Shown piece after piece: positions 41,909 through 51,341 of a DNA stretch of 64,000 bases (the first letter of the stretch is position 1; every line of letters starts with the position of its first letter). Origin of the DNA: Rossellomorea sp. y25 (GTDB lineage Bacteria; Bacillota; Bacilli; Bacillales; Bacillaceae_B); assembly GCF_038049935.1 (NCBI RefSeq), contig NZ_CP145886.1, positions 930,001 through 994,000 of the forward strand, given 5' to 3'. The notes under the pieces are model-generated. The model was not told the origin of the DNA. It searched no databases and was given only the letters and a program-made list of their open reading frames with translations. The translations under genes and the position numbers were made by a program.

Positions 41909-44900
41909 ATGGAATTGAAACCATTCAATGCAGTAACAACAAGCTTCTTGGCAACCAGTTTACTAGTATCGGGGATTTCACCAGCGTTTGCAGAAGGAAG
42001 CTCAACGACAGAGGACAAGCTGGAACAGTATTTGCAACACGCCACCCAGGAGGATCGCGAACGTATTCATGAGGGGCAGAATCAAGCCGGGGAGAAATTC
42101 GTTTCTCCGGAGATTAATGTTCATTCAGATGAAGAGATTGCGGTCATTGTTCAGTTTTCACAAGATCCTGCAGAGGTGGAAGTGAAGAAGAAGGAGCTGA
42201 AGGGAGAAAAGGTTTCTCTTCAGGCTGCCAAAGAAAAGGTGCATAAAGTCCATCATCAATTTAAAGAAAAGGTAACGAAAAAACAGGCAAAAGCCAAAGG
42301 GAAGTCTACCATTCAAATCGGGACGGAATACCGTCAGGCCTTTAACGGGGTCGCGATGAAACTGCCGGCGAGTGAAGTGAAGGAGCTACTAACATACGAT
42401 GAAGTCAAAGCGGTTTATGTAGATGCGGAGATAAAGGTGGATCCCGTTCCTTTTAGCGGGGAAATCACGGATTCTTCACCTGCGATGGATAGCCTATCTC
42501 AGATCTCTGCCCCGGCAGCCCACGCTGAAGGCTATACCGGTAAAGGAATTAAAGTCGGGGTACTGGACACGGGAATCGATTACCATCACCCGGATTTAAA
42601 AGAAGCCTACAAAGGTGGATATGATTTAATCAACAATGATGATGACCCAATGGAAACGACGTATGAAGAGTGGCTGGATTCCGGCCTATTGGAGTACCAT
42701 CCACTGGGGGGGACCCCTTATTACACCTCTCATGGCACCCACGTAGCCGGGACGATTGCCGGTCGTACTGGGAATCAGGATGGGAATGGGGTCAAAGGAG
42801 TGGCCCCCGATGCAGATATTTATGCGTATAAGGTATTAGGTCCTTACGGCAGTGGGGCGATGTCAATAGTCATGGCAGGAATCGAGAAGGCCGTGGAAGA
42901 TGGGATGGATGTCATCAATCTGTCACTTGGCGGTTCCTCCATCAGTCCTTTGGATCCTACTTCAATAGCCATCGACAATGCCATGCTGTCAGGGACAGTC
43001 GCCATTGTGGCAGCAGGGAACACCGGGGATGACCAGTATACGTTGGGCGCACCTGGGACAGCGAGTCTCGGAATTACTGTAGGGGCAAGTGATTATTCTG
43101 TTACGACTTCCCAAGCGGAGGGAACTCTTGTAAATAGATCAGAAAGCATGGATCTTACCAATATTCGTTTACTTGGGAAAGATTTTGGTTCCCTGGATGG
43201 ACTCCTGGGCACAGAAGCCTCCATCACATACGTAGGGGTAGGACGGGATGCTGATTACGAAGGAAAAGATGTAGAAGGAAAAGTGGTCTTAATCTCCAGG
43301 GGATCCAACGGTGTGAATGAAAAGATTTATATTGCCAAACAACATGGGGCGAAGGCAGCGCTTATTTTCAATACCAATCCGGATGAAGGGCATATCCCAT
43401 ATTATTTTGGGGAAGAAGTGGCATTCATTCCTGGATTTTCTTTAACGTATGAAGATGGACAAGCCTTACTAGGATCTTTAAAAGAAGACACTAGATTCTC
43501 GTTCAGCCATTTCGAAGAGGTTCAGTCTGAAGGTGACCACCTGGCCGGTTTCAGTTCTCGCGGTCCGTCAAGAATGACCCATGACATCAAGCCGGAAATC
43601 GTTGCGCCGGGTGTCGGTGTTTATTCCTCCGTCCCAAGCTATATGCAGGGAAGCGAGTATATAGGCAATTATGATGTTGCCTACAAACGGGCTTCAGGAA
43701 CGTCGATGGCAGCGCCACACGTAGCGGGTGCAGCAGCTTTACTTCTTCAGGAAAATCCGGACTTAAAGCCGGAAGATGTAAAAACGGCCCTGATGAATAC
43801 AGCGGATGAAGTGAAGGGGGATACGAGTGTGTTTGAACGGGGTGCCGGGCGGATTGATGTCTATGAAGCCATGCATGCTGATGTGGAAATCGAAGTGGAG
43901 CATGAGATCCTGACGGCATCTCCGGATTCAGAGGAAGCCCATGAAGATGAAACGCACGATCATACAAGTCATTTGGTGGATCAGATTGTCGAGCACAGCG
44001 GTGACCTGAGTTTTGGGGGGATAAGTCAAACAGGGGAAAATCTATCTGAACGTTTATCCGTAACCCTTCATAATAACAGTGATGAGCAGAAAAAGTTTGC
44101 CATCTCGTTTGAAGAGAATGGGATCGATGGTAACCAAAGCATGAAAGAAAATGGAGTCAGCCTGTCGTTTCCTAAAGCTGTAAATGTGAAAGCTGGAAAA
44201 GACAAGGATCAGAATGTGTTCTTGAACATTCCGAAAACGGCTAATCCGGGATTTTATGAAGGGATGGTGACGTTCACGAATCGAGAGAAGCCGGATGAGG
44301 TGTACCAGCTGCCGGTAGGGTTCCGTCTGTTGGATACAGGAATCAAAGAAGTGACGGCCCATTTTACTTCTTTCACGACTCGACGCGATTTCAATAATGG
44401 GTATATGGGATACTCACCGATTACCTTCTCCCTGAATAACGGAATGGAAACAGTGGATATTGTTCTGAAGGATGCAGATACAGGAGAAGGTCTTGGGGTG
44501 ATCGATTCGTTCCCGTTTTATTTACCTGAAGACTATCTCTATGGAATTGAGTTTGGATTTGTAGGCCTGTACTATCCGTTCACAGGAAATGCCGACAATC
44601 CAGTAGCCTACTCAAAAACATTGGCTCCCCCAGGAAATTATGAGATTGAAATCGTCGGGACGGATTCAAATGGGAAGACCTATCGAAAATCCGACAATCT
44701 GTTTATTGAAAACACACTGCCGGAAGTAAAGACCGAGCAAAGGGGCGGGGTGTACGAAGTCAGCGATGAGGGCCTTGTGATAAATGGAAACATCCATAAT
44801 GACCAGATTGACAAAATGAAAGAATACGGGGAAACCTTTGATCAGTCTACAAATACAGTCAGTGTACTGTCCTCAAGTCCGTACAGCATGACACCTGTTA

Positions 44901-46054
44901 ACGTAGACGGGGAAGGAAACTTTGAAGCTGAATTCCAACTGCCTGAAGGAAAAGAGACAGGGAAATTCACCCTGAACTACTATGATCAGGCCGTGAATGG
45001 GATGAAGGATCATCCGGATCAAACGTATGATCTGATTAAGAAAGGGACGCCGTATGCGAAATTGACTTCTTCCAAGAGCGATGTAAAATACGGGGAATCC
45101 ATGACCTTGCACCTTTCCTCTCATCACACTTCGATTCTTGGGGGCACCTTTGATGTCCGTTATGACAACTCTGTCTACGAAGGCTTTGACGTAACCATCA
45201 GTGAGGAGCTTCGAGCATTTGCAGATGAGCACGAAGTAGAGATCGTAATAGAAGCAAACGATTCTGTTGTGTCGGGATCCAGAACGACCATCCCAGTGAC
45301 CTTGACGGTAAGCGGAGAACTGAATGAAGAAATACCAAACGGGATGAACCTGCTGGACATTCAAGTAAACGTGAAACAAACACCGGATACGTATAAAAAA
45401 TGGATCTATCCAATTGAATTGACGAAATCTGAAGTGACTTCTTCAAATGGGGAAACCACCATCATTCGATCGTTTGGCAAGGGAGTCAACATCCTTCCGA
45501 CCCATTCCCAACTTGAAGGCGGGTTTTTACCGGAAGGATTCACCGATGGCGTTTGGTTCCGACCTGGCCTTGGTATGTCTTCTGTAGGAGCCAAGGTGAG
45601 CTTGTCGGATCAAGCGGGGAATGTTCGCGATGGCGGTATCAATCGCGGGGCCAGATACACCTTTAAAGAGCTACCCGTTACGGATGAAGAATATGATATC
45701 AAGATTACCCTCCCTGGGCACTTTACGCGTCATGCAACCGTCAGCCACTTGGAGGACGAATTCAACGGTGAGCCGACTGGACGAATGACCTATATCTTCT
45801 ACGCAGAAATCCAAGCGGGGGATGTCACCCAGGATGATGTCATCGACGTGATGGATGCCATCGAGGTCCAGAAGCATTTTGGAACCGACCACCGCGCGGC
45901 AGATATCAATTACGATGGCAACGTGGACAAGACCGATTTGCAGTATATCATCGACAACTATCTGGTGCAGAATCCGGATGTTCCACATCCTCCTGCAGCC
46001 AAGACAGAAATGGATGGGAAAACATTAGATGATATCGTTGCAGAATTGAATTGA
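41909..46054 (+). CDS. Large secreted subtilisin-like protease with cohesin-like and dockerin-like modules
   Basis: The 1381-residue exported protein has a signal peptide ending near SPAFA, an inhibitor I9-type propeptide (about 70-180), and an S8 domain with triad D220 (VLDTGIDYHHPD), H275 (SHGTHVAG) and S599 (GTSMAAPHVAGAA). A PA insert lies at about 410-510. Beta-sandwich (Fn3-like) domains follow. Residues about 1050-1170 (GGTFDVRYDNSVYEGFDV) look like a cohesin, and 1304-1360 hold two calcium-loop motifs (GDVTQDDVIDVMDA and ADINYDGNVDKTDL) as in type I dockerin. The core resembles Bacillus Vpr. The start is the ATG at 41909 after AAAGGAAGG. Confidence 0.88.
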   Translation: MELKPFNAVTTSFLATSLLVSGISPAFAEGSSTTEDKLEQYLQHATQEDRERIHEGQNQAGEKFVSPEINVHSDEEIAVIVQFSQDPAEVEVKKKELKGEKVSLQAAKEKVHKVHHQFKEKVTKKQAKAKGKSTIQIGTEYRQAFNGVAMKLPASEVKELLTYDEVKAVYVDAEIKVDPVPFSGEITDSSPAMDSLSQISAPAAHAEGYTGKGIKVGVLDTGIDYHHPDLKEAYKGGYDLINNDDDPMETTYEEWLDSGLLEYHPLGGTPYYTSHGTHVAGTIAGRTGNQDGNGVKGVAPDADIYAYKVLGPYGSGAMSIVMAGIEKAVEDGMDVINLSLGGSSISPLDPTSIAIDNAMLSGTVAIVAAGNTGDDQYTLGAPGTASLGITVGASDYSVTTSQAEGTLVNRSESMDLTNIRLLGKDFGSLDGLLGTEASITYVGVGRDADYEGKDVEGKVVLISRGSNGVNEKIYIAKQHGAKAALIFNTNPDEGHIPYYFGEEVAFIPGFSLTYEDGQALLGSLKEDTRFSFSHFEEVQSEGDHLAGFSSRGPSRMTHDIKPEIVAPGVGVYSSVPSYMQGSEYIGNYDVAYKRASGTSMAAPHVAGAAALLLQENPDLKPEDVKTALMNTADEVKGDTSVFERGAGRIDVYEAMHADVEIEVEHEILTASPDSEEAHEDETHDHTSHLVDQIVEHSGDLSFGGISQTGENLSERLSVTLHNNSDEQKKFAISFEENGIDGNQSMKENGVSLSFPKAVNVKAGKDKDQNVFLNIPKTANPGFYEGMVTFTNREKPDEVYQLPVGFRLLDTGIKEVTAHFTSFTTRRDFNNGYMGYSPITFSLNNGMETVDIVLKDADTGEGLGVIDSFPFYLPEDYLYGIEFGFVGLYYPFTGNADNPVAYSKTLAPPGNYEIEIVGTDSNGKTYRKSDNLFIENTLPEVKTEQRGGVYEVSDEGLVINGNIHNDQIDKMKEYGETFDQSTNTVSVLSSSPYSMTPVNVDGEGNFEAEFQLPEGKETGKFTLNYYDQAVNGMKDHPDQTYDLIKKGTPYAKLTSSKSDVKYGESMTLHLSSHHTSILGGTFDVRYDNSVYEGFDVTISEELRAFADEHEVEIVIEANDSVVSGSRTTIPVTLTVSGELNEEIPNGMNLLDIQVNVKQTPDTYKKWIYPIELTKSEVTSSNGETTIIRSFGKGVNILPTHSQLEGGFLPEGFTDGVWFRPGLGMSSVGAKVSLSDQAGNVRDGGINRGARYTFKELPVTDEEYDIKITLPGHFTRHATVSHLEDEFNGEPTGRMTYIFYAEIQAGDVTQDDVIDVMDAIEVQKHFGTDHRAADINYDGNVDKTDLQYIIDNYLVQNPDVPHPPAAKTEMDGKTLDDIVAELN

Positions 46055-46097
46055 GAAGGGATGAACGTTTCTCAAAATAACTTTTAAAAGTGAAAGA

Positions 46098-46132
46098 GAG
46101 GCTGTCGATATAAGATTGACAGCCTCTTTTTT
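46098..46132 (+). terminator. Rho-independent terminator of the protease gene
   Basis: GAGGCTGTC at 46098-46106 pairs with GACAGCCTC at 46118-46126, followed by TTTTTT. The 46133-46440 stretch beyond is AT-rich and shows no gene on either strand. Confidence 0.9.
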
Positions 46133-46440
46133 CATTTTCGATCACTCATATTGAACTCGTCCCTCTTCTATAACCATCGCCCTGCCCGACCTATTTAGTT
46201 AAGTTATAGTTAATGAATATTAAATTTAGTTAAATTTACATTAATGATAATTGATTTTATACTAGTTGTGACCTTGAAGAAATATTCATGATTTCCCAAC
46301 TATATAAGGACTCCCTATCATTGACATTTTGTTAGTTTAGTTATAAACTGATAATCAAAGGGAATGATGATAGAACTTGTCATCCAGGTTTCATGTGCAC
46401 ATAAAAAAAGAACGGCTTGATCGCTTGAATCAATGCCGTT

Positions 46441-46905
46441 CTAGTTTTCTTCAGTTGACTCCATATGCTTTTGGACTTTTTTCAGAAGATCGATCAGTTG
46501 CATCTGCTCGGTTGGATCGAGTCCGCAGAACTGGGAGGCCTGGAAGTCCTCCTGATCAGGGACGACCTCATCGTAGAGTTTCTGACCCTGATCGGTCAAG
46601 GAAATCGTTTTCGTTTTCCAATCCTGTTTGCGCTGGACCCACCCCAGCTTCTCCATTTTTACAAGGAGCTGCGTAATGTTCCCTTTAGTGACAAACAGTT
46701 TCTCGCCGAGTTCTTTCTGGGTGATTTCGTTATGAATCCCGACTTGGATCAGGATATCGAATTGTGCGCTTGTGAGGCCCCACTCTCTCAGGTGCTCGTT
46801 ATTCCGGCGGATGCTGTGGTTGTAGACCCGGGAAAGGCGAAACCAGATCATCAATCCCAGTCGCTTATTTTTTTTAGAGTTATTCGTATCGCGTTCGCTG
46901 CCCAT
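46441..46905 (-). CDS. MarR family regulator, likely repressor of the quinone-detoxification cluster
   Basis: The 154-residue protein has the MarR winged helix: LTSAQFDILIQVGIHNEITQKELGEKLFVTKGNITQLLVKMEKLGWVQRKQDW, with a recognition helix in the TKGNITQLL part. One cysteine (SQFCGLDP) near the C-terminus could sense electrophiles. It is divergent from the two-ring-cleaving-dioxygenase cluster, like MhqR of B. subtilis, whose regulon holds the same enzyme types; the equivalence is an inference. The ATG has AGGAGAATC upstream. Confidence 0.85.
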   Translation of the reverse strand: MGSERDTNNSKKNKRLGLMIWFRLSRVYNHSIRRNNEHLREWGLTSAQFDILIQVGIHNEITQKELGEKLFVTKGNITQLLVKMEKLGWVQRKQDWKTKTISLTDQGQKLYDEVVPDQEDFQASQFCGLDPTEQMQLIDLLKKVQKHMESTEEN

Positions 46906-46930
46906 TGTAAGATTCTCCTAAACGGTTTGT

Positions 46931-46947
46931 GTATCTAGTTTAGAAAC
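46931..46947. promoter_or_regulatory. Inverted repeat between the MarR gene and the dioxygenase gene
   Basis: GTATCTA-GTT-TAGAAAC is a 7-3-7 inverted repeat with one mismatch in the 97-base divergent gap. It is a good candidate for the MarR operator that would silence both directions. Confidence 0.5.
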
Positions 46948-47002
46948 AAGGGCGCCGAATGTCAAATCATACAAATATTGAAATCTTGAGGAGGTCATGT
47001 CT

Positions 47003-47986
47003 ATGCAATTGAAAGGAATCCATCACGTATCTTCATTGACGGCGAATGCCAAGCAAAACCTGGATTTCTACACACGGATCATGGGACTGAGATTAGTGAA
47101 GAAAACCGTCAATCAGGATAATACCTCATATTATCATTTGTTTTACGGTGATGAAAAAGGAAATCCCGGAACGGAACTGAGCTTCTTCGAAATACCGAAT
47201 ATGGCGAGGAAGCATCCCGGTACAAACAGTATTTCCGGCATGTCGTTAAGAGTGAAAACCAACGATGCCCTTACGTATTGGCAGAACCGCTTTGAGGAAT
47301 ACGGTGTTGTGTATGCACCGGTCACCGAGCGTTTCGGGCATGCCGTCTTGCCTTTTTGGGATTCAGAGGGGCACGAGATGACCTTGATCTCTGATCAGAA
47401 TGATAGAGGGGTAGAGGCAGGGAAAGCATGGACAGGAAGTGGCATCCCAGAAGAATATGGAATTACAGGTCTGGGTCCAGTTAAGCTTACGGTTAGATAC
47501 TTGGAGCCTACGATTCAGGTTCTGACTGAGCTCATGGGGTACAGGTCATCGGGAGAATACAGAGCCGGTGACGACGACTCCCATCTTGTCTACGTCTTTG
47601 AAACGGGTGAAGGAGGCAATGGCTCTGAACTCCATGTGGAACAGCGGAAGGACCTCCCCGACGAAAGACAGGGCAGGGGCAGCGTTCATCATGTGGCCTT
47701 CAGGGTCGAAACGGAGGACGAACTGCGGGAGTGGGTTCGACATCTGGAGGCGGATGGATTCAAGACATCGGGATTCGTCGACCGTTATTATTTCCAGTCC
47801 CTTTACGTCACAGAGCCAAACGGAATCCTGTTTGAGATTGCCACCGATGGCCCGGGCTTTGATCTGGACGAATCCATTGATGAGCTGGGGGGACGTTTAT
47901 CCCTTCCAACGTTCCTGGAAGATCGCAGACAAGAAATCGAATCCAACTTAAAGCCTTTACCTTCCCCTTTTAAAGGAAAGGATTGA
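47003..47986 (+). CDS. Ring-cleaving dioxygenase of the VOC superfamily (MhqA/MhqO-like)
   Basis: The 327-residue protein is a double-domain VOC enzyme: LKGIHHVSSLTANAKQNLDFYTRIMGLRLVKKTVNQDN at the start holds the first metal histidine, GRGSVHHVAFRVETEDELREW the second, and TEPNGILFEIATDGPGF the glutamate. These are the MhqA/MhqO/MhqE type thiol-dependent or extradiol-like dioxygenases that act on hydroquinones and their adducts. It heads a five-gene cluster and is 64 percent or more similar by eye to the gene at 50305. The ATG at 47003 gives 8-base spacing from AGGAGG; an ATG at 46997 is in frame. Confidence 0.9.
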   Translation: MQLKGIHHVSSLTANAKQNLDFYTRIMGLRLVKKTVNQDNTSYYHLFYGDEKGNPGTELSFFEIPNMARKHPGTNSISGMSLRVKTNDALTYWQNRFEEYGVVYAPVTERFGHAVLPFWDSEGHEMTLISDQNDRGVEAGKAWTGSGIPEEYGITGLGPVKLTVRYLEPTIQVLTELMGYRSSGEYRAGDDDSHLVYVFETGEGGNGSELHVEQRKDLPDERQGRGSVHHVAFRVETEDELREWVRHLEADGFKTSGFVDRYYFQSLYVTEPNGILFEIATDGPGFDLDESIDELGGRLSLPTFLEDRRQEIESNLKPLPSPFKGKD

Positions 47987-47991
47987 TAGAT

Positions 47992-48612
47992 ATGAAACAT
48001 TTTTTTCATGACAGTGAAGAGTCCAATCAAGTATTTATCCTATTACATGGAACGGGTGGCCGGGAAACCGATTTATTGCCTGTCGCCGGTCAAGTGGATC
48101 CGTCTCTTTCGGTTCTGGGAGTGAGGGGAGAGACTATTGAAAATGGGCAGTTCCGTTATTTCGCCCGTACGAAAGACGGTGGAATGGACGAAGGCTCCCT
48201 CCTTGAGAAAACAGGGGATGTTCTCAACTTCATCGAAGAAGCAGCCACCACGTATCAAATAGACAAGCAATCCTTCCACCTTATCGGATATTCGAACGGC
48301 GCCAATATGGCGATCAGCCTGCTGCTACACCGTCCTGATCTGTTCCGCACTGCGATGCTGTTTCATCCAAGTCACCCCCTGCAATCATTTGAGAAAAGTG
48401 ATTTGGGGGGGCGGGACATCTTTATGACAGCTGGCGCAGTGGATCAAATTACCCTGCCGGGAGAGGCGTTTCAATTGAAGGCTCATCTCAGTCGTTTGGG
48501 TGCGGATGTTTCCATGCATATAACCGATCACGGACATGAACTAATGAAGTCTGAGTTCAGGGAAGCGTCTAAGTGGTGGAAAGAAATAAACATAGATGAT
48601 AGGGAGAGATAA
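47992..48612 (+). CDS. Alpha/beta hydrolase (MhqD-like carboxylesterase)
   Basis: The 206-residue protein is a small carboxylesterase-type hydrolase with the oxyanion part VFILLHGTGGRETDLLPVA, nucleophile serine in FHLIGYSNGANMAISLLLH, an aspartate in GAVDQITLPGEA and the histidine in HITDHGHELMKSE. It resembles MhqD, which is made with MhqO in the B. subtilis electrophile response. It follows the dioxygenase gene by only a few bases. The ATG at 47992 is preferred to a TTG at 47983. Confidence 0.9.
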   Translation: MKHFFHDSEESNQVFILLHGTGGRETDLLPVAGQVDPSLSVLGVRGETIENGQFRYFARTKDGGMDEGSLLEKTGDVLNFIEEAATTYQIDKQSFHLIGYSNGANMAISLLLHRPDLFRTAMLFHPSHPLQSFEKSDLGGRDIFMTAGAVDQITLPGEAFQLKAHLSRLGADVSMHITDHGHELMKSEFREASKWWKEINIDDRER

Positions 48613-48614
48613 TC

Positions 48615-49187
48615 ATGAATAAACGTATAAAGATCGCCGCCATGTGCGGAAGCCTGAGAAAGGATTCATTTAACAAGAAGCTCCTGCAGGTGATAGCAGA
48701 GGAAGCAAACAACCAATGGGAGATGTCTTTTGTAGAGATAGGGGAATTGCCTTTATTCAATGAAGATCTGGAAAAAGAAGGAGATCCTGAAGAGGTCGTC
48801 ACCTTTAGGGAAAAGCTGAAAGAAGCGGACGGCGTATTGATCATCACGCCTGAATATAATTCCGGGGTCCCAGGGGGCTTGAAGAATGCGCTGGACTGGG
48901 CTTCTCGTCCACCGAGGCAAGCGGTCTTGAATGGAATGCCGGCAGCGGTGGCGGGTGCCACTCCAGGAAGCGGCGGGACCGGGTTGTCGCAAATGCAGCT
49001 GCGTCAGACCCTGGTCGCCATGAATGTGAATGTCATGAGTGCTCCGAAAGTATTGGTGGGGGAAGTACACAAGAAGATCAACCAGGAAACGATGAGACTC
49101 GAGGACGAAAGAACCCTTACTCATCTTCAGAGTTTCATTCATGGATTCACGGAATTTGTGGAATTGTATAAGGGGAAGGGATACTAG
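48615..49187 (+). CDS. NADPH-dependent FMN reductase
   Basis: The 190-residue flavoprotein has the motif CGSLRKDSFNKKLL for FMN phosphate binding and ITPEYNSGVPGGLKNALDW for the flavin ring, followed by GSGGTGLSQMQLRQTL. Members reduce quinones, chromate or azo compounds in two-electron steps, which fits a quinone-detoxification operon. It sits 2 bases after the hydrolase gene and touches the next gene. Confidence 0.9.
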   Translation: MNKRIKIAAMCGSLRKDSFNKKLLQVIAEEANNQWEMSFVEIGELPLFNEDLEKEGDPEEVVTFREKLKEADGVLIITPEYNSGVPGGLKNALDWASRPPRQAVLNGMPAAVAGATPGSGGTGLSQMQLRQTLVAMNVNVMSAPKVLVGEVHKKINQETMRLEDERTLTHLQSFIHGFTEFVELYKGKGY

Positions 49188-50279
49188 GTGCCACATAAAA
49201 AGGTCAATTGGATCGAATTATTTAATGACTTGATTTTCGTAGCGGCGATTGCAACAGTGACACACACACTGGTTCACGTAGAAGACGGACATATCCATCC
49301 GGAATACTTTATCAAATTTGTCCTCATCTTTATCCCGATCTGGTGGGCTTGGGTGGGTCAAACCCTTTACATCAACCGCTACGGGGAAGATACAGTGAAA
49401 GACCGCTTATGGATGATCTTCCAGATGATGTTCGTCATCTTAATGACTGCCAGTCTCTCGGTTGATTTTGATGCATATTTCCTCCCCTTTTTAATTGGAT
49501 ATTTGGGAATCCGTTTCGTGGCAGCTGTCCAGTATCTCATTGTAGCACGAGTGGAAGCGGGGCCGCGGAAAGTCGTCGCCCAGTACCTTGGATACGGGTT
49601 CCTCATCGGGGGATTGTTCTCCCTCGGATCAGTCTTTTTTGATTCGTGGTTCAGATACTTTGTTCTATATTTGGGAATCGCGATTGACATTGTCATTCCT
49701 TTACTCGGTCGGAAACATTTGAAGAAGGTCCCGATCAATACGCCCCATTTACTGGAGCGGTTCGGCCTGCTCACGATCATCCTGTTTGGTGAATTCATTG
49801 TCAGCATTGTGGCGATTGTCAACGGAGTGGATCATTTAGGAAAAGGACTTTTTGTCTTATTCATTTCCTTTACCCTCGTCATGGCCATGTGGTGGCAGTA
49901 TTTCGAGAATGTGGAGAAGAAGATCGATAAAGAAAGCGAAACATCGGGACAAGTGATCATTTACGGTCATCTGGTCATCTTCATGGCGATGAGTGTCATC
50001 GCTGCCATGATTCAAGTGGGCTTTCTCTATTCCCTGAATAAAGGGTTGTTTGTCTCATTGGTATTTGGCGCCACGTTCCTATACTTTATTGGAACGACGG
50101 CGGTTTTTCATAAGTACAGGCATGCACACACACGTTTAGGGATGAAACATTTCTTCACTTTGCTGGGCCTGATTGCTGTTTTTTGGTCAGGGAGTTTCTT
50201 ACTGCCAGTCGAAGAGACCGTGGTCTTTATCGAACTTGCCTGCTTCTTTATCGTGTATGCTTTCATGACCGTGAAATAA
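49188..50279 (+). CDS. Low temperature requirement A (LtrA) family membrane protein
   Basis: The 363-residue protein has about ten membrane helices. The opening KVNWIELFNDLIFVAAIATVTHTL and the central FGLLTIILFGEFIVSIV are the LtrA signatures, and FLPFLIGYLGIRFVAAVQYLIVARV lies between. LtrA was found in Listeria growth at low temperature; its molecular role is unknown. The start is a GTG directly after the stop of the reductase gene, so it is clearly part of this operon, an unusual partner for detoxification genes. Confidence 0.88.
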   Translation: MPHKKVNWIELFNDLIFVAAIATVTHTLVHVEDGHIHPEYFIKFVLIFIPIWWAWVGQTLYINRYGEDTVKDRLWMIFQMMFVILMTASLSVDFDAYFLPFLIGYLGIRFVAAVQYLIVARVEAGPRKVVAQYLGYGFLIGGLFSLGSVFFDSWFRYFVLYLGIAIDIVIPLLGRKHLKKVPINTPHLLERFGLLTIILFGEFIVSIVAIVNGVDHLGKGLFVLFISFTLVMAMWWQYFENVEKKIDKESETSGQVIIYGHLVIFMAMSVIAAMIQVGFLYSLNKGLFVSLVFGATFLYFIGTTAVFHKYRHAHTRLGMKHFFTLLGLIAVFWSGSFLLPVEETVVFIELACFFIVYAFMTVK

Positions 50280-50304
50280 ATAAATGTGAGAAGGAGAATC
50301 AGCT

Positions 50305-51288
50305 ATGAATGAATTAAAAGGAATCCATCACGTCACCGCCATCACGAGCAGTGCGGAGAAGATTTATGAATTCTTCACCTATGTACTCGGAATGCGCTTA
50401 GTGAAAAAAACGGTGAATCAAGATGACATCCAGACGTATCATCTCTTTTTTGCCGATGATAAGGGAAGTGCCGGAACGGATATCACGTTCTTTGACTTCC
50501 GTAACACCCCGAAAGGAACTCATGGAACAAATGAAATTTCGAAGATTTCGCTCCGTGTGCCAAGCAACGCAGCACTGGACTACTGGGTGAAGAGATTCGA
50601 ACGCCTGAACATAGAACACTCAGGGATCAGTGTGCAATTCAACAAGAATACACTCTCCTTCACAGACTTCGATGATCAGCAGTATCAGCTGATTTCAGAT
50701 GAAGGAAACGAAGGGGTCCCATCCGGCACTCCGTGGCAGGATGGACCGATTCCTCTTGAGTTCGCGATTACTGGCCTTGGACCTGTTTTCATTCGGATCC
50801 GAGAGTTTGATTTCTTTAAAGGGATGCTAGAAGAAGTTCTCTTGTTCAAGGAAGTAGGAAGCGAGGGTGCGTTCCACTTATTCGAGGTGGGCAAAGGGGG
50901 GAATGGTGGACAGGTCATTGTCGAGCACGATACGTCCATGCCTCAATCCCAGCAAGGGTATGGATCCGTTCACCACGTTGCCTTCCGCGTAGAGGATCGT
51001 GAAGAGCTGAACCAGTGGATCGACCGGATCGAGGGAATGGGTTTCCGTACCTCAGGCTATGTTGATCGCTTCTTCTTTGAATCCCTATATGTTCGGGTCT
51101 CTCCTTATATATTGTTTGAATTTGCCACGGATGGACCAGGATTCATGGGAGATGAACCTTATGAAACCTTAGGAGAAAAGCTGTCCCTCCCGCCTTTCCT
51201 AGAATCAAAAAGAGGCGATATCGAGAGGCTTGTCCGCCCGATTGATACGATGAGAAGCAATAAGGAATTCAAGAAAGAGATGGAATAG
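50305..51288 (+). CDS. Ring-cleaving dioxygenase of the VOC superfamily (second copy)
   Basis: The 327-residue paralogue of the gene at 47003 has the same layout: LKGIHHVTAITSSAEKIYEFFTYVLGMRLVKKTVNQDD, the central GYGSVHHVAFRVEDREELNQW, and YILFEFATDGPGFMGDE near the end. The metal residues H, H and E are all kept, so both copies should be active, maybe on different ring compounds. It is preceded by GAAGGAG and lies 25 bases after the LtrA gene. A terminator follows at once. Confidence 0.9.
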   Translation: MNELKGIHHVTAITSSAEKIYEFFTYVLGMRLVKKTVNQDDIQTYHLFFADDKGSAGTDITFFDFRNTPKGTHGTNEISKISLRVPSNAALDYWVKRFERLNIEHSGISVQFNKNTLSFTDFDDQQYQLISDEGNEGVPSGTPWQDGPIPLEFAITGLGPVFIRIREFDFFKGMLEEVLLFKEVGSEGAFHLFEVGKGGNGGQVIVEHDTSMPQSQQGYGSVHHVAFRVEDREELNQWIDRIEGMGFRTSGYVDRFFFESLYVRVSPYILFEFATDGPGFMGDEPYETLGEKLSLPPFLESKRGDIERLVRPIDTMRSNKEFKKEME

Positions 51289-51302
51289 TACGCATTGAAT
51301 AG

Positions 51303-51341
51303 CAAACAGCTGCTTGTAAGGATTGCAGCTGTTTGTTTTTT
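51303..51341 (+). terminator. Terminator of the quinone-detoxification operon
   Basis: CAAACAGCTGC pairs with GCAGCTGTTTG (51325-51335), followed by TTTTTT. It lies between the operon and the convergent LysR gene. Confidence 0.85.

Noticed and set aside
43587..43967. Minus-strand frame within the protease gene
   Set aside because: It lies entirely within a strongly supported plus-strand domain and has no independent evidence.
46465..46938. 157-codon plus-strand frame opposite the MarR gene
   Set aside because: It is the antisense shadow of the MarR coding sequence, which has a clear fold and ribosome site.
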